Shown here piece by piece: positions 16,324-25,158 of a stretch of DNA of 64,000 nucleotides. The position numbers and the translations under genes were made by a program. The DNA is from Gaiellasilicea sp963730405 (GTDB lineage Bacteria; Actinomycetota; Thermoleophilia; Gaiellales; Gaiellaceae). Every line of letters starts with the position of its first letter. Positions within the stretch are counted from its first letter, which is position 1. The DNA lies in the NCBI GenBank assembly GCA_963730405.1, contig CAVSRW010000011.1, forward strand, positions 186,001 to 250,000, read 5' to 3'. The notes under the pieces were generated by a model. The model saw only the letters and a list, made by a program, of their open reading frames with translations. It ran no database searches and was not told the origin of the DNA.

Positions 16324-17253
16324 GTGACGATTGCGCCCGAAGCGCAGCCGCGGACGCCCGACCGGCCGGGCCCAGGGCCGCTGCCGGAGACGTTGCTGCG
16401 GGCGCTCGACCTGACCATCGGGCGCCGGATCGAGGGGATGCTCGCGGGCGACCACCGCTCGTCGGTGCTCGGACAGGGGAGCGAGCTCGCCCAGGTGCGC
16501 CCGTACGTGCCGGGGGACGACGTCCGCCGGATCGAGTGGAACGTGACCGCCCGGACGGGCGAGACGCATGTCCGCGTCGACCTGGCAGAGCGGGTGCTCG
16601 TGACCTGGCTCGCACTCGACGTGTCGGCCTCGATGGCGTTCGGGACGGCCGAGCGTCGGAAGGCCGATGTCGCCGAGGGCGTCGCGCTGGCGCTCGGGCA
16701 CCTCGCGAGCCGCCGCGGCAACCGGCTCGGCCTCGTGGCCTTCGGCGACGGGCAGTCGCAGGCGATCCCGCCGCGGGCGGGCCGCGCCGGCATGCTCGGG
16801 CTGCTTCTCTCTCTGCGGCGGGAGCCGGTGATGGAGGGCGGCGGCGCCACCTCGCTGGGCGACGCGCTCGGACTGGTCGGCCGCATGGCCCAGCAGCGCT
16901 CGCTCGTCGCCGTCGTCTCCGACTTCCGCGGCCCGCGCGACTGGCGCGGCCCGCTGCTGCAGCTCGCGGGCGGGCACGACATGCTCGCGGTCGAGATCCG
17001 CGACCCGCGCGAGGAGACGCTGCCGAACGTCGGCGAGCTGCGGCTCGTCGACCCGGAGACCGGCCGCCAGCTCCGCGTCGACACCGCGAACGCGAAGCTG
17101 CGCGAGCGCTTCGCCGCAGCGGCCGCCGCCGAGCGTGCCGAGATCGCGCAGCAGCTCGCTGCCCTCGGGGTGGGCCACGTCGTGCTCTCGACCGAGGGCG
17201 ACTGGCTGCGGCCGCTCGCGCTCCACCTGCGCGCTCGTGGAGGCCGTCGGTGA
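16324..17253 (+). CDS. DUF58 domain protein
   Basis: 309 aa from GTG 16324. The DUF58 signature is plain: GQGSELAQVRPYVPGDDVRRIEWNVTAR, split here as GQGSELAQVRPYVPGDD and IEWNVTAR. It continues into a VWA-like fold with DVSASMAFG and LGLVAFGDGQSQAIPPR. Such proteins are regular partners of MoxR ATPases in envelope-related complexes. The stop overlaps the next GTG by 4 nt. Confidence 0.9.
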   Translation: MTIAPEAQPRTPDRPGPGPLPETLLRALDLTIGRRIEGMLAGDHRSSVLGQGSELAQVRPYVPGDDVRRIEWNVTARTGETHVRVDLAERVLVTWLALDVSASMAFGTAERRKADVAEGVALALGHLASRRGNRLGLVAFGDGQSQAIPPRAGRAGMLGLLLSLRREPVMEGGGATSLGDALGLVGRMAQQRSLVAVVSDFRGPRDWRGPLLQLAGGHDMLAVEIRDPREETLPNVGELRLVDPETGRQLRVDTANAKLRERFAAAAAAERAEIAQQLAALGVGHVVLSTEGDWLRPLALHLRARGGRR

Positions 17254-18212
17254 GCTTCCAGTGGCCGCTCGCGCTGCTGGCACTGCTCGCCGTCCCGCTT
17301 GCGATCGGCGGCTACGTCCTGCTCGAGCGGCGTCGCCGCCGCCAGGCCGCCGCCTTCGCCACGCCGGCGCTCGTGCCGAACCTGATCGGCCGTCGTCCCG
17401 GGCGACTCCGGCACCTCGCGCCCGCACTCGCACTGCTCGCGCTCGCCGCGCTCGCCACGGGCCTCGCCAGGCCGCACGCGACCATCTCCGTGAAGCAGGA
17501 GCAGGCGACGGTGGTGCTCGCGATGGACACCTCTCGCTCGATGGCCGCGACCGACGTGCCGCCGAGCCGGCTCGCCGTCGCGCAGCAGGCGGTGCGCCGC
17601 TTCCTCCAGAAGCTGCCGGAGGACTACCGGGTCGGGATGGTCGCGTTCGCGCAGAGCGCCCAGACGGTGCTGCCGGCGACGGCGAACCGCGAAGCCGCGC
17701 AGGCAGCGCTGCGGAACCTGCGCACCGGCGACGGGACCGCGCTCGGCGAGGGGATCGCGCGCGCGATCCAGGTCGCGCAGCGCGTCCCGGCCGAGGAGGG
17801 CAAGAAGCCGCCGGCTTCGATCCTCGTCCTCTCGGACGGCGCGCAGACGCAGGGCGTGCTCGAGCCGGATGCGGCTGCTCAGCGCGCGCGGAAGCTGAAG
17901 ATCCCGGTCTACACGGTCGCGTTCGGAACCGAGCAGGGGGTGGTCGAGGTGGTCGACGACAACGGCTTCACGCAGCGCGTCACGGTCCCGCCGGACCCGC
18001 CGACGCTGCGGAAGGTCTCGCAGCTGACGGGCGGCCGCTTCTACGCCGCGCCGGACGCGGCGCAGCTGAACGCGGTCTACGAGGAGCTCGGCTCGCGGAT
18101 CGGCAGCGTCAAGAAGGAGCGCGAGATCACCGCGGGCTTCGCGGCGGGCGGGGCGATGCTGCTGCTCGCCGCCGGCGCGGTCTCCGCCTTCCTCTTCGGG
18201 AGGCTCCCGTGA
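17250..18212 (+). CDS. VWA-domain membrane protein (BatA-like)
   Basis: 320 aa; GTG overlaps the DUF58 stop. Two N-terminal helices (FQWPLALLALLAVPLAIGGY and LAPALALLALAALATGLA) lead into a VWA domain with MIDAS residues DTSRS (AMDTSRSMAATD), Thr in GDGTALGEG and Asp in LSDGAQTQG. A C-terminal helix (GAMLLLAAGAVSAFLF) ends in GRLP. It resembles aerotolerance-operon BatA proteins that work with MoxR. Stop overlaps the next GTG. Confidence 0.88.
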   Translation: MSFQWPLALLALLAVPLAIGGYVLLERRRRRQAAAFATPALVPNLIGRRPGRLRHLAPALALLALAALATGLARPHATISVKQEQATVVLAMDTSRSMAATDVPPSRLAVAQQAVRRFLQKLPEDYRVGMVAFAQSAQTVLPATANREAAQAALRNLRTGDGTALGEGIARAIQVAQRVPAEEGKKPPASILVLSDGAQTQGVLEPDAAAQRARKLKIPVYTVAFGTEQGVVEVVDDNGFTQRVTVPPDPPTLRKVSQLTGGRFYAAPDAAQLNAVYEELGSRIGSVKKEREITAGFAAGGAMLLLAAGAVSAFLFGRLP

Positions 18213-18919
18213 GCCGCCGGCTGCTGCTCCTCGCGGTCGCCGCCGCGGTCGCGGGCTTCGCCCCGTCGGCCGCCGAGGCCGGCACCGAGTGCGACGGCCT
18301 GATCGTCTGCATCCCCGTGAAAGGGCCGTGGGTGCAGGTGCCCGGCGGCGCGGCGCCGACCTACTACCAGCTCTCGTGCCCCGGGCGCGGCCAGATCATC
18401 GGCGGGCTGGACGCCGATCGGGCCGGCCCGCTCGAGCTCACGTTCCTCGGCACGCTCGGCGGCCCGGTCGGCCCCGGCATCACGACGAGCCGCTCGGCGG
18501 TCTTCGTCGCCCGGACGACGCGCTCCCTGGCGAGCTTCCGGCCGCTGCTCGGCTGCGTCCCCGCCGGCGGCGGCGGCGGCCGCTCGCGGACGTCGTACGA
18601 GCCGAAACGGAAGCTCACGGCGCTCGCGCCTGTGATCGACGCGACGATCCGCCGCGTCAAGAACGTCCGTCTGAAGGACGCGCCGAGCGAGCGGGCCGCG
18701 CTGAGCTGCCTGGACGGCGAGAAGTTGCTCGCGTACTCGTCCGCGATCGCCTTCCGGCAGAACCGACCGCTCGCGCTGAGCGCGCTCGGCTCCGTGCGCG
18801 CGCGGGCGCGGAGCGCGGGCGAGCGCGTCCTCGTCACCGTCCGCTCGGGGATCACGCGGCCGCAGGGCGTCCGCGTCGAACTGCAGATCCACGCGATCTG
18901 CGTGCGAGGACCAAGCTGA
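18209..18919 (+). CDS. Secreted hypothetical protein inside the VWA operon
   Basis: 236 aa; GTG overlaps the preceding stop. Signal peptide RRLLLLAVAAAVAGFAPSAAEA, then a mature part with several Cys residues (CDGLIVCIPVKGPWV, LSCPGRGQ, LLGCVP, LSCLDG, HAICVRG) and IIGGLDADRAGPLELTFLG. The family is not recognised. It sits between two VWA genes with 4-nt overlaps on both sides, so it is probably a secreted partner of this MoxR/VWA system. Confidence 0.7.
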   Translation: MSRRLLLLAVAAAVAGFAPSAAEAGTECDGLIVCIPVKGPWVQVPGGAAPTYYQLSCPGRGQIIGGLDADRAGPLELTFLGTLGGPVGPGITTSRSAVFVARTTRSLASFRPLLGCVPAGGGGGRSRTSYEPKRKLTALAPVIDATIRRVKNVRLKDAPSERAALSCLDGEKLLAYSSAIAFRQNRPLALSALGSVRARARSAGERVLVTVRSGITRPQGVRVELQIHAICVRGPS

Positions 18920-19878
18920 GCTTCGCGACTCCCCTGCTCCTGCTCGGCCTGCTGCTGCTGCCGCTGCTCGTGATCGCCTACCGGCGCATCGAGCGGCGCC
19001 CGAGCAAGTTCGCCGTCCGCTACACGAACCTCGACGTGCTCGCGAGCGTCGTCGGCAGCACCCGCAACTGGCGTCGACACGCAGGGCTCGCGCTGTTCCT
19101 GCTCGCGCTCGCGGCGCTCCTCGTCGGCTTCGCGCGGCCGAGCATGACGCGGCTCGCCGACCGGGAGGAGGCGACGGTCGTGCTCGTGATCGACGTCTCC
19201 GGCTCGATGCAGGCCGAGGACGTCGACCCGACGCGGCTCGAAGCGGCGCAGAACGTCGTCCGGGGCTTCCTCAAGGACCTGCCGCCGCGCTTCAAGGTCG
19301 GCGTCGTCGCCTTCTCCGAGACGGCGGAGGTCGCCGCGCCGGCGACCGACGACCGCCAGCTCGCGATCGACGCGATCGACTACCTCTACCCCCAGCGCGG
19401 CACGGCGATCGGCGATGCGATCGCGCGCGGTGTCGAGGTCGCGCGCGCCGCTGACGAAGGCCTGAGCGGTGTGGCGCGGCCGGCCGCGATCATGCTCCTC
19501 TCCGACGGCTCGCAGACGGAGGGGATGCTGATGCCGCAGGAGGGCGCCGCCCGCGCGAAGTCGTTCAAGATCCCCGTCTACACGATCGCGCTCGGGACGC
19601 CCGAGGGAGTCGTCGAGTTCAACCGGTTCGGCGGCACCCGGATCATCCCCGTGCCGCCCGACCCGGCCACGCTGCGACTGATCGCGACCACGACCGGCGG
19701 CCGCTTCTACGAGGCGGAGAGCGCCGGCGACCTGCGCGAGGCGTACGAGAAGATGGGATCCCTCGTGAGCAAGGTGGAGCGGAAGCAGGAGGTGACGTTC
19801 GCGTTCCTGGCCGGCGGCCTGGTGCTGCTGCTCGCCGCCGCGGCGGTGGCGGTCGTCACCTTCCCGAGGCTCCCGTGA
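18916..19878 (+). CDS. VWA-domain membrane protein (BatA-like), apparent CTG start
   Basis: 320 aa, paralogous to the product of 17250-18212. The family N-terminus SFATPLLLLGLLLLPLLVIA requires a start at CTG 18916, which overlaps the previous stop as CTGA just as GTGA does elsewhere in this operon; no ATG/GTG/TTG fits. MIDAS: IDVSGSMQAED, QRGTAIGDA, LSDGSQTEG. The C-terminal helix ends FPRLP. The stop overlaps the next GTG. Confidence 0.86.
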   Translation: MSFATPLLLLGLLLLPLLVIAYRRIERRPSKFAVRYTNLDVLASVVGSTRNWRRHAGLALFLLALAALLVGFARPSMTRLADREEATVVLVIDVSGSMQAEDVDPTRLEAAQNVVRGFLKDLPPRFKVGVVAFSETAEVAAPATDDRQLAIDAIDYLYPQRGTAIGDAIARGVEVARAADEGLSGVARPAAIMLLSDGSQTEGMLMPQEGAARAKSFKIPVYTIALGTPEGVVEFNRFGGTRIIPVPPDPATLRLIATTTGGRFYEAESAGDLREAYEKMGSLVSKVERKQEVTFAFLAGGLVLLLAAAAVAVVTFPRLP

Positions 19879-20963
19879 AGGCGGTCGTGCTCGCGGCGGC
19901 CGCAGCCGCACTGCTCGCAGGCTGCAACGGCGGGGACGACGAGAAGGAGTCCGCCCCGGCGACGACCGCAACACAGACGGTCACCGTTCAGGAGACGACG
20001 CCGGCCGGCACAACCCCGGCGCCCGATCGCACCGGCTCGCTCGCCGAGGCGGTCGAGCGCGTCCTCCCGTCGGTCGTCACCGTGCGCACGAGCTCGTTCG
20101 GCGGCGGCGAGGGCGAAGCCACCGGCGTCGTCCTCCGCCGCGACGGCCTGATCCTCACGAACAACCACGTCGTCGAGGGCACGACCGGCGTCACGATCTC
20201 CTTCAACGACAAGATCCACACGACGCCGCTCGAGGCGGACGTGATCGGGACGGCTCCGGAGCGCGACCTCGCCGTGATCCGCGTCGACGCCGACGACCTC
20301 GTCCCGGTCGAGCTCGCGCGCTCGTCGGCGCTCCGGCTCGGCGACCTCGTGATCGCGATCGGCTTCCCGGCCAACCTCGGCGGCGGCCCAACGGTCACCT
20401 CGGGCATCGTCTCCGGCCTCGACCGCACGATCGAGGGCCCGAACGGCGACCTGACCGGCCTGCTCCAGACCGACGCGGCGATCAACCCCGGCAACTCCGG
20501 CGGGCCGCTCGTCGACCGGTCGGGACGGCTCGTCGGGATCAACACGGCCGGCATCCGGAGCTCCGACACCGAGAACATCGGCTTCGCGATCGCGATCGAC
20601 GAGGCACTGCCGGTGATCGCCCAGATCAGCGACGCCCCGCTCGAGACGGAGGCCTGGCTCGGGATCAGCTTCAGCTCGGTCGACTCCGAGACGGCGGCGG
20701 TGCAGCTCGGGCTCGACTCGTCGACGCGCGGCGCAGCCGTCACCGAGGTCTTTCCCGGCGGCCCCGGCGCGAAGGCCGACCTCCAGGTGGGCGACGTGAT
20801 CATCGCCGCCGACGACGTTCCGATCCGGAACGCGAACGGACTCGCGAAGCTGATCGCCGAGCGGGAGGTCGGCGACGAGCTCGACCTGGAGCTGATCGAC
20901 AGCCGCGGCCCGCGGCTCGTCACCGTCACGCTGGCCAAGAGGACGCCCGGCGGGGTACCGTAG
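19875..20963 (+). CDS. HtrA/DegP-like serine protease lipoprotein with PDZ domain
   Basis: 362 aa. Lipoprotein signal VVLAAAAAALLAGC (lipid Cys17), then a Thr/Pro-rich linker (residues 20-55). The trypsin-like domain has His98 (LTNNHVVEG), Asp131 (ERDLAVIRV) and Ser208 (INPGNSGGPL), all intact. A C-terminal PDZ domain covers about 265-350 (GAAVTEVFPGGPGAKADLQV, GDVIIAADDVPI). An anchored extracytoplasmic protease in an envelope-stress operon with MoxR and VWA proteins. Start overlaps the upstream stop. Confidence 0.92.
   Translation: MKAVVLAAAAAALLAGCNGGDDEKESAPATTATQTVTVQETTPAGTTPAPDRTGSLAEAVERVLPSVVTVRTSSFGGGEGEATGVVLRRDGLILTNNHVVEGTTGVTISFNDKIHTTPLEADVIGTAPERDLAVIRVDADDLVPVELARSSALRLGDLVIAIGFPANLGGGPTVTSGIVSGLDRTIEGPNGDLTGLLQTDAAINPGNSGGPLVDRSGRLVGINTAGIRSSDTENIGFAIAIDEALPVIAQISDAPLETEAWLGISFSSVDSETAAVQLGLDSSTRGAAVTEVFPGGPGAKADLQVGDVIIAADDVPIRNANGLAKLIAEREVGDELDLELIDSRGPRLVTVTLAKRTPGGVP
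20956..20961 (+). promoter_or_regulatory. Leaderless-type -10 box for the 68-aa protein gene
   Basis: TACCGT fits TANNNT and ends exactly 6 nt before GTG 20968, so transcription could start at the first base of the start codon. It overlaps the end of the protease gene. Confidence 0.35.
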
Positions 20964-20967
20964 GGCC

Positions 20968-21174
20968 GTGAGACCGCAGCGTCCCTCCGGTCGACGCTTC
21001 GCAGCCTTCCTCGCCGCGCTGGCGCTCGTCGCGAGCGCGTTCGGCGGCCTGGTCATGCCCCGCCTCGCGGACGGCGAGGTGCCCGCGTCGATGAAGCCGA
21101 AGCCGGCGCTGATCCAGCAGAAGCTCGAGGACGGCCGCTGCCGCAAGCAGCACGCCCGCGACCCGGGCACCTAG
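20968..21174 (+). CDS. Small hypothetical protein with one membrane/signal segment
   Basis: 68 aa from GTG 20968, 4 nt after the protease gene. A basic start (RPQRPSGRR) and hydrophobic stretch (FAAFLAALALVASAFGGLV) look like a signal peptide or anchor; the rest is charged with one Cys (DGRCRKQHARD). Not recognised. It has no Shine-Dalgarno but a possible -10 box 6 nt upstream. Confidence 0.5.
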   Translation: MRPQRPSGRRFAAFLAALALVASAFGGLVMPRLADGEVPASMKPKPALIQQKLEDGRCRKQHARDPGT

Positions 21175-21197
21175 GCGCGCCCGAGTCCTGCGCGCTC

Positions 21198-21217
21198 GCC
21201 TGCGGCCGGCCGCAGGC
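21198..21217. terminator. 20-bp perfect palindrome after the MoxR-HtrA operon
   Basis: GCCTGCGGCCGGCCGCAGGC reads the same on both strands and lies 24 nt after the last stop of the operon. It is likely a GC-rich terminator without a U tract. Confidence 0.5.
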
Positions 21218-21266
21218 GTTCTCGACCGTAGGGGAAGAGACGACTTCGGTCCGCCGTCCTGTGCCC

Positions 21267-21812
21267 ATGAGCGTCCGACGGCACCTGGTTCCCGCGCTCC
21301 TCGCGGTGGCGTTGCTCGCGCCCTCGGCGCCCGCTTCGGACTCGACGCCGACGTTGACCGAGGTCGCACGCACCTACTCACTCGGCGTCGGCGAGGTTCG
21401 CTGCCCAGCACGAGCGGATTGGGAGGCGGGATTCGCCGCGTCGTTCAGCTCGGCGTACACGAACCTGCGCGACGACTACACCGTGCTCGGGCCGGCCGTC
21501 TGCGCCGGGGCAAGCGGCGTCGGCAATCCGGACGTGCCGGCGTGGCAGCAGGCACTGGGAACACTCGTGCTGACGCACGAGGCGTTCCACCTGCGGCACT
21601 GGCGGCACCGCGCGAACGAGGGGAAGGTGGAGTGCCAGGCGCTCGCGTACTTCAGGGACTCGGCTCGGCTGCTCGGCGCGACGGCCGCCCAGGCCGACGA
21701 CCTGTACGTCTACGCGCTCGCTCTGCACCGATACAAGGTCAGGCTCTTTCCGCAGTACCACGACCCGAAGTGCGTGATTCCGCCGTGGTCGCCGCCCCTC
21801 GAGGGCGCCTGA
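21267..21812 (+). CDS. Secreted protein with HExxH zinc-protease-like motif
   Basis: 181 aa from ATG 21267 (GTG 21261 also in frame). Signal peptide RRHLVPALLAVALLAPSAPA. The mature part holds HEAFHLRHWRHRANEGKVEC, an HExxH motif with a Glu 12 residues after the second His, as expected for a gluzincin-like or minimal metallopeptidase site. Four Cys residues suggest disulfides. I do not recognise the family; the peptidase activity is inferred only from the motif and export signal. Confidence 0.6.
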   Translation: MSVRRHLVPALLAVALLAPSAPASDSTPTLTEVARTYSLGVGEVRCPARADWEAGFAASFSSAYTNLRDDYTVLGPAVCAGASGVGNPDVPAWQQALGTLVLTHEAFHLRHWRHRANEGKVECQALAYFRDSARLLGATAAQADDLYVYALALHRYKVRLFPQYHDPKCVIPPWSPPLEGA

Positions 21813-21912
21813 TCCGGTCGCGGAGCTCCGCCGGGACGCGGACACGCACCCAGGTCGACACTTCAAGGCGGAGGCTGGTTTCGAGGCGTCCGGCGTCCTA
21901 TGGTGAGACAAC

Positions 21913-23539
21913 ATGAACCGCCGCTCCGCGGTCCTGCTGCTCGCGCTCGTCCCTCTGGCCGTCGCCGGACTCGGCGGCGCCCACGGATCGACCGGGGCGC
22001 GGGAGGGCGGGATCTTCAGGGTCACCTTCCTGACGGGCTCGGGCAACTTCGACAACGTCGACCCGGCGCTCGCCTACTCACGGGAGAGCTGGGCGCTGCT
22101 GGACACGGTCTGCGCCCGGCTGATGCGCTACCGCGACAGGCCGCCGCCCGAGGGCTACCGGATCGTCCCGGAAGTCGCGGCGCGCCTTCCGACCAAGGTC
22201 TCACCCGACGGGAAGACGACCACGTTCAAGCTCCGCAGCGGCTTCCGCTTCAGCGACGGCAGACCCGTCGACGCCGAAGCCTTCGCTCACGCGATCCACC
22301 GCACGATGGCGCCCGGCGTCGACTCCCCGGGCTACCGCTACACGCAGTTTCATCGTCGGCGCAGAGGACGTCCACGCCGGCAGGGCGCGGCGCGCATCCG
22401 GCGTGACCGCGCGCGGAACATCGCTCACCATCCGGTTCACGCGCGAGGTCCGCGAGTTCGCCGCGTGGACGACGATGCCGTTCTTCTGCGCGGTCCCGCC
22501 GACGCTTCCGCCCGATCCGCGAGGGCGTCCGGAAGTTCCCGGGAGCCGGGCCCTACTACGATCCACGAGTATCGGCCGAACGAGCGGGTGGTGATCCGGC
22601 GTAACCGCCACTACGGCGGCAACCGCGCCGCACCACGTCGACGGCTTCCACGTCGACCTCAGCGCCGAGCTCGCCGGACGAGAAGATCAAACGCGTCGAC
22701 ACCGGCCGCGCCGACTGGACCCACACGCTTCCGGCGCGTCGCTCTCCAGCCGCATCCACGGGCTGATCCAAGTACGGCCTCAACTACTCGCGGTTCTTCC
22801 TCACCCCGGGGCTGACCATATCGATGTACGTCCTCAACTCCTCCGGCCCGCTCTTCCGGAACAACCCCCAGCTGCGACGGGCGGTCAACCTCGCCCTCAA
22901 CAAGGCACGGTTCTATCCGCCCGCCGCCGGCGACGATGACCGACCAGTATCTGGCACCGGATGTACCTGGCTTCAGGCAGCGCACGATCTACCCGCTCAC
23001 GAGACCTCGACCGCGCACGAGCGCTGGCGGCCGGGAATCTCCGCGGCGGGAAGGCCCTCCTCTACGTTCCCGACGTCCAGGCCGCGCGCGTCTCCGCTCA
23101 GCAAGTCGAGCTCCAGCTGGAGGAGATCGAACTCGACATCGAGATCCGGCCGTTCGGGGAACACGCGACCGCATCGTCCTACCTCGGGCGGCTCGGCATC
23201 GCCGACGAGCCATGGGACCTGGCGCTCGTGCTCTGGACGCCGGACTTCGTCGACCCCGCCGCCTACATCAACCGCCTCCTCGACGGACGGCACGCCGGCG
23301 GCACGAACCTCGCCCGCTTCGACGAGCCACCGTACAGCGCGCAGATGCAGCAGGCGTCGCGCCAGCAAGGCGAAGCCCGCGAAAAGGCCTACGCCGAGCT
23401 CGACCTTCGACTCTCCCGCGACGCCGCGCCGCTCGTCCCGGTCGCCGTCCTCAACGAGGTGACGCTCGTCTCGGGACGCGTCGGCTGCATGTTGCGGCGG
23501 CCGGGCCTCGTGCTCACGACGGTCTGCCTGAAGCGGTGA
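21913..23539 (+). pseudogene. Family-5 extracellular solute-binding protein, copy 1 of 4, multiply frameshifted
   Basis: Starts with signal peptide RRSAVLLLALVPLAVAGLGG and the family-5 pattern (FDNVDPALAYSRESWALLDT, VCARLMRYRD, FRFSDGRPVDAEAF). Compared base by base with copy 2, it shows about nine single-base insertions and one two-base loss between 22347 and 23005; the part after 23010 is intact and ends in RPGLVLTTVCLKR. Family members bind oligopeptides or nickel/sugars outside the membrane and deliver them to an ABC permease, but none is encoded here. Either a decaying copy or a misassembled stretch between near-identical repeats. Confidence 0.75.
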
Positions 23540-25158
23540 CGCGGCGCGTCCCGCTCCTGGCCTGCCTGGCCGCGCCGATCCTGCTCGCGGTCGCGGCGCT
23601 GCCCGGTGCGCAGGCCTCGACCGATGCGCCGGCAGGCGGGATCTTCAACGTCACCTTCCTGACGACCCCGGGGAACTTCGACCACGTCGACCCGGCGCTC
23701 GCATACTCACGCGAGAGCTGGGCGCTGCTGGACACGGTCTGCGCCCGCCTGATGCGCTACCGCGACCAGCCAGCTACTCAGGGCTACGAGCTCGAGCCCG
23801 ATGTGGCCGCCGCGCCGCCGGTCGTCTCACCCGACGGCCAGGACCTGGAGCTTCACGCTCCGCGCGGCTTCCGCTTCAACAACGGCAGCCCGGTTCGCGC
23901 CGACGCGTTCGCCCAGGCGATCCACCGCACGATGGCACCCGGAGTCGATTCACCTGCGTACTTGTACACGCGTGCGATCGTCGGCGCAGAGGACGTCCAC
24001 GCCGGCAGGGCGCGGCGCGCATCCGGCGTGACCTGGCGCGGTAACACGCTCACCGTCCGGTTCACGCGCGAGGTCCGCGAATTCGCCGCATGGACGACGA
24101 TGCCGTTCTTCTGCGCGGTCCCGCCGACGCTTCCGCCCGATCCCGAGGGCGTCCGGAAGTTCCCAGGAGCCGGGCCCTACTACATCCACGAGTATCGGCC
24201 GAACGAGCGGGTGGTGATCCGGCGTAACCGCCACTACGGCGGCAACCGCGCCCACCACGTCGACGGCTTCCACGTCGACCTCAGCGCCGAGTCGCCGGAC
24301 GAGAAGATCAAACGCGTCGTCGCCGGCCGCGCCGACTGGACCTACACGCTCCCGGCAGTCGCTCTCCAGCCGCACCACGGTCTGATCGCCAAGTACGGCC
24401 TCAACTACTCGCGGTTCTTTCTCACCCAGGGCTTGACAGTATCGATGTACGTCCTCAACTCCTCCGGCCCGCTCTTCCGGAACAACCCAAAGCTGCGACG
24501 AGCGATCAACCTCGCCCTCAACAGGGGACGGTTCTTCCGGCCCGGCACCGGCGAGGAGACCGACCAGTATCTGCCACCGACCGTAACGGGCTTCAGGCAA
24601 CACAGGATCTACCCGGCGCAAGACCTCGACCGCGCACGAGAGCAGGCGGCAGGGAATCTCCGCGGCGGGAAGGCCCTCCTCTATGTTCCCGACGTCCAGG
24701 TCGCGCGTGTCTCCGCTCAGCAAGTCGAGCTCCAGCTGGAGGAGCTCGGACTCGAGATCGAGATCCGGCCCTTCGGGGAACACGCGACCGCGTCGTCCTA
24801 TCTCGGCAGGCTCGGCAACGCCGATGAGCCATGGGACCTCGCGCTTGTGCTCTGGACGCCGGACTTCGTCGACCCCGCCGCCTACATCAACCGCCTCCTC
24901 GACGGGCAACATGCCGGCGGCACGAACCTCGCCCGCTTCGACGAGCCACCGTACAACGCGGAGATGCAGCAGGCGTCGCGCCTGCGGGGCGCAGCCCGCG
25001 CCAAGGCCTACGCCGAGCTCGACCGTCGACTCGCTCGCGACGCCGCCCCGCTCCTGCCGGTCGCGGTCCTCAACGAGGTGACGCTCGTCTCGGGACGCGT
25101 CGGCTGCATGTTGCAGCGGCCGGGCCTCGTGCTGACGACGGTCTGCCTCAAGCGATGA
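23536..25158 (+). CDS. Family-5 extracellular solute-binding protein, copy 2
   Basis: 540 aa from GTG 23536 (GTGA overlap with copy 1). Sec signal peptide VPLLACLAAPILLAVAALPG ending AQA, with no lipobox, so the protein is probably released rather than lipid-anchored. Core features: FDHVDPALAYSRESWALLDT, AIHRTMAPGVDSPAY, FPGAGPYYIHEYRP, LNSSGPLFRNNPKLRRAINL, YINRLLDGQHAGG. Residues around DGQDLELHAPRGF look locally out of frame: an insertion and a nearby deletion (about 23840-23870) compensate each other; the other frame reads TWSFTLR as in the paralogs. Confidence 0.85.
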   Translation: MTRRVPLLACLAAPILLAVAALPGAQASTDAPAGGIFNVTFLTTPGNFDHVDPALAYSRESWALLDTVCARLMRYRDQPATQGYELEPDVAAAPPVVSPDGQDLELHAPRGFRFNNGSPVRADAFAQAIHRTMAPGVDSPAYLYTRAIVGAEDVHAGRARRASGVTWRGNTLTVRFTREVREFAAWTTMPFFCAVPPTLPPDPEGVRKFPGAGPYYIHEYRPNERVVIRRNRHYGGNRAHHVDGFHVDLSAESPDEKIKRVVAGRADWTYTLPAVALQPHHGLIAKYGLNYSRFFLTQGLTVSMYVLNSSGPLFRNNPKLRRAINLALNRGRFFRPGTGEETDQYLPPTVTGFRQHRIYPAQDLDRAREQAAGNLRGGKALLYVPDVQVARVSAQQVELQLEELGLEIEIRPFGEHATASSYLGRLGNADEPWDLALVLWTPDFVDPAAYINRLLDGQHAGGTNLARFDEPPYNAEMQQASRLRGAARAKAYAELDRRLARDAAPLLPVAVLNEVTLVSGRVGCMLQRPGLVLTTVCLKR

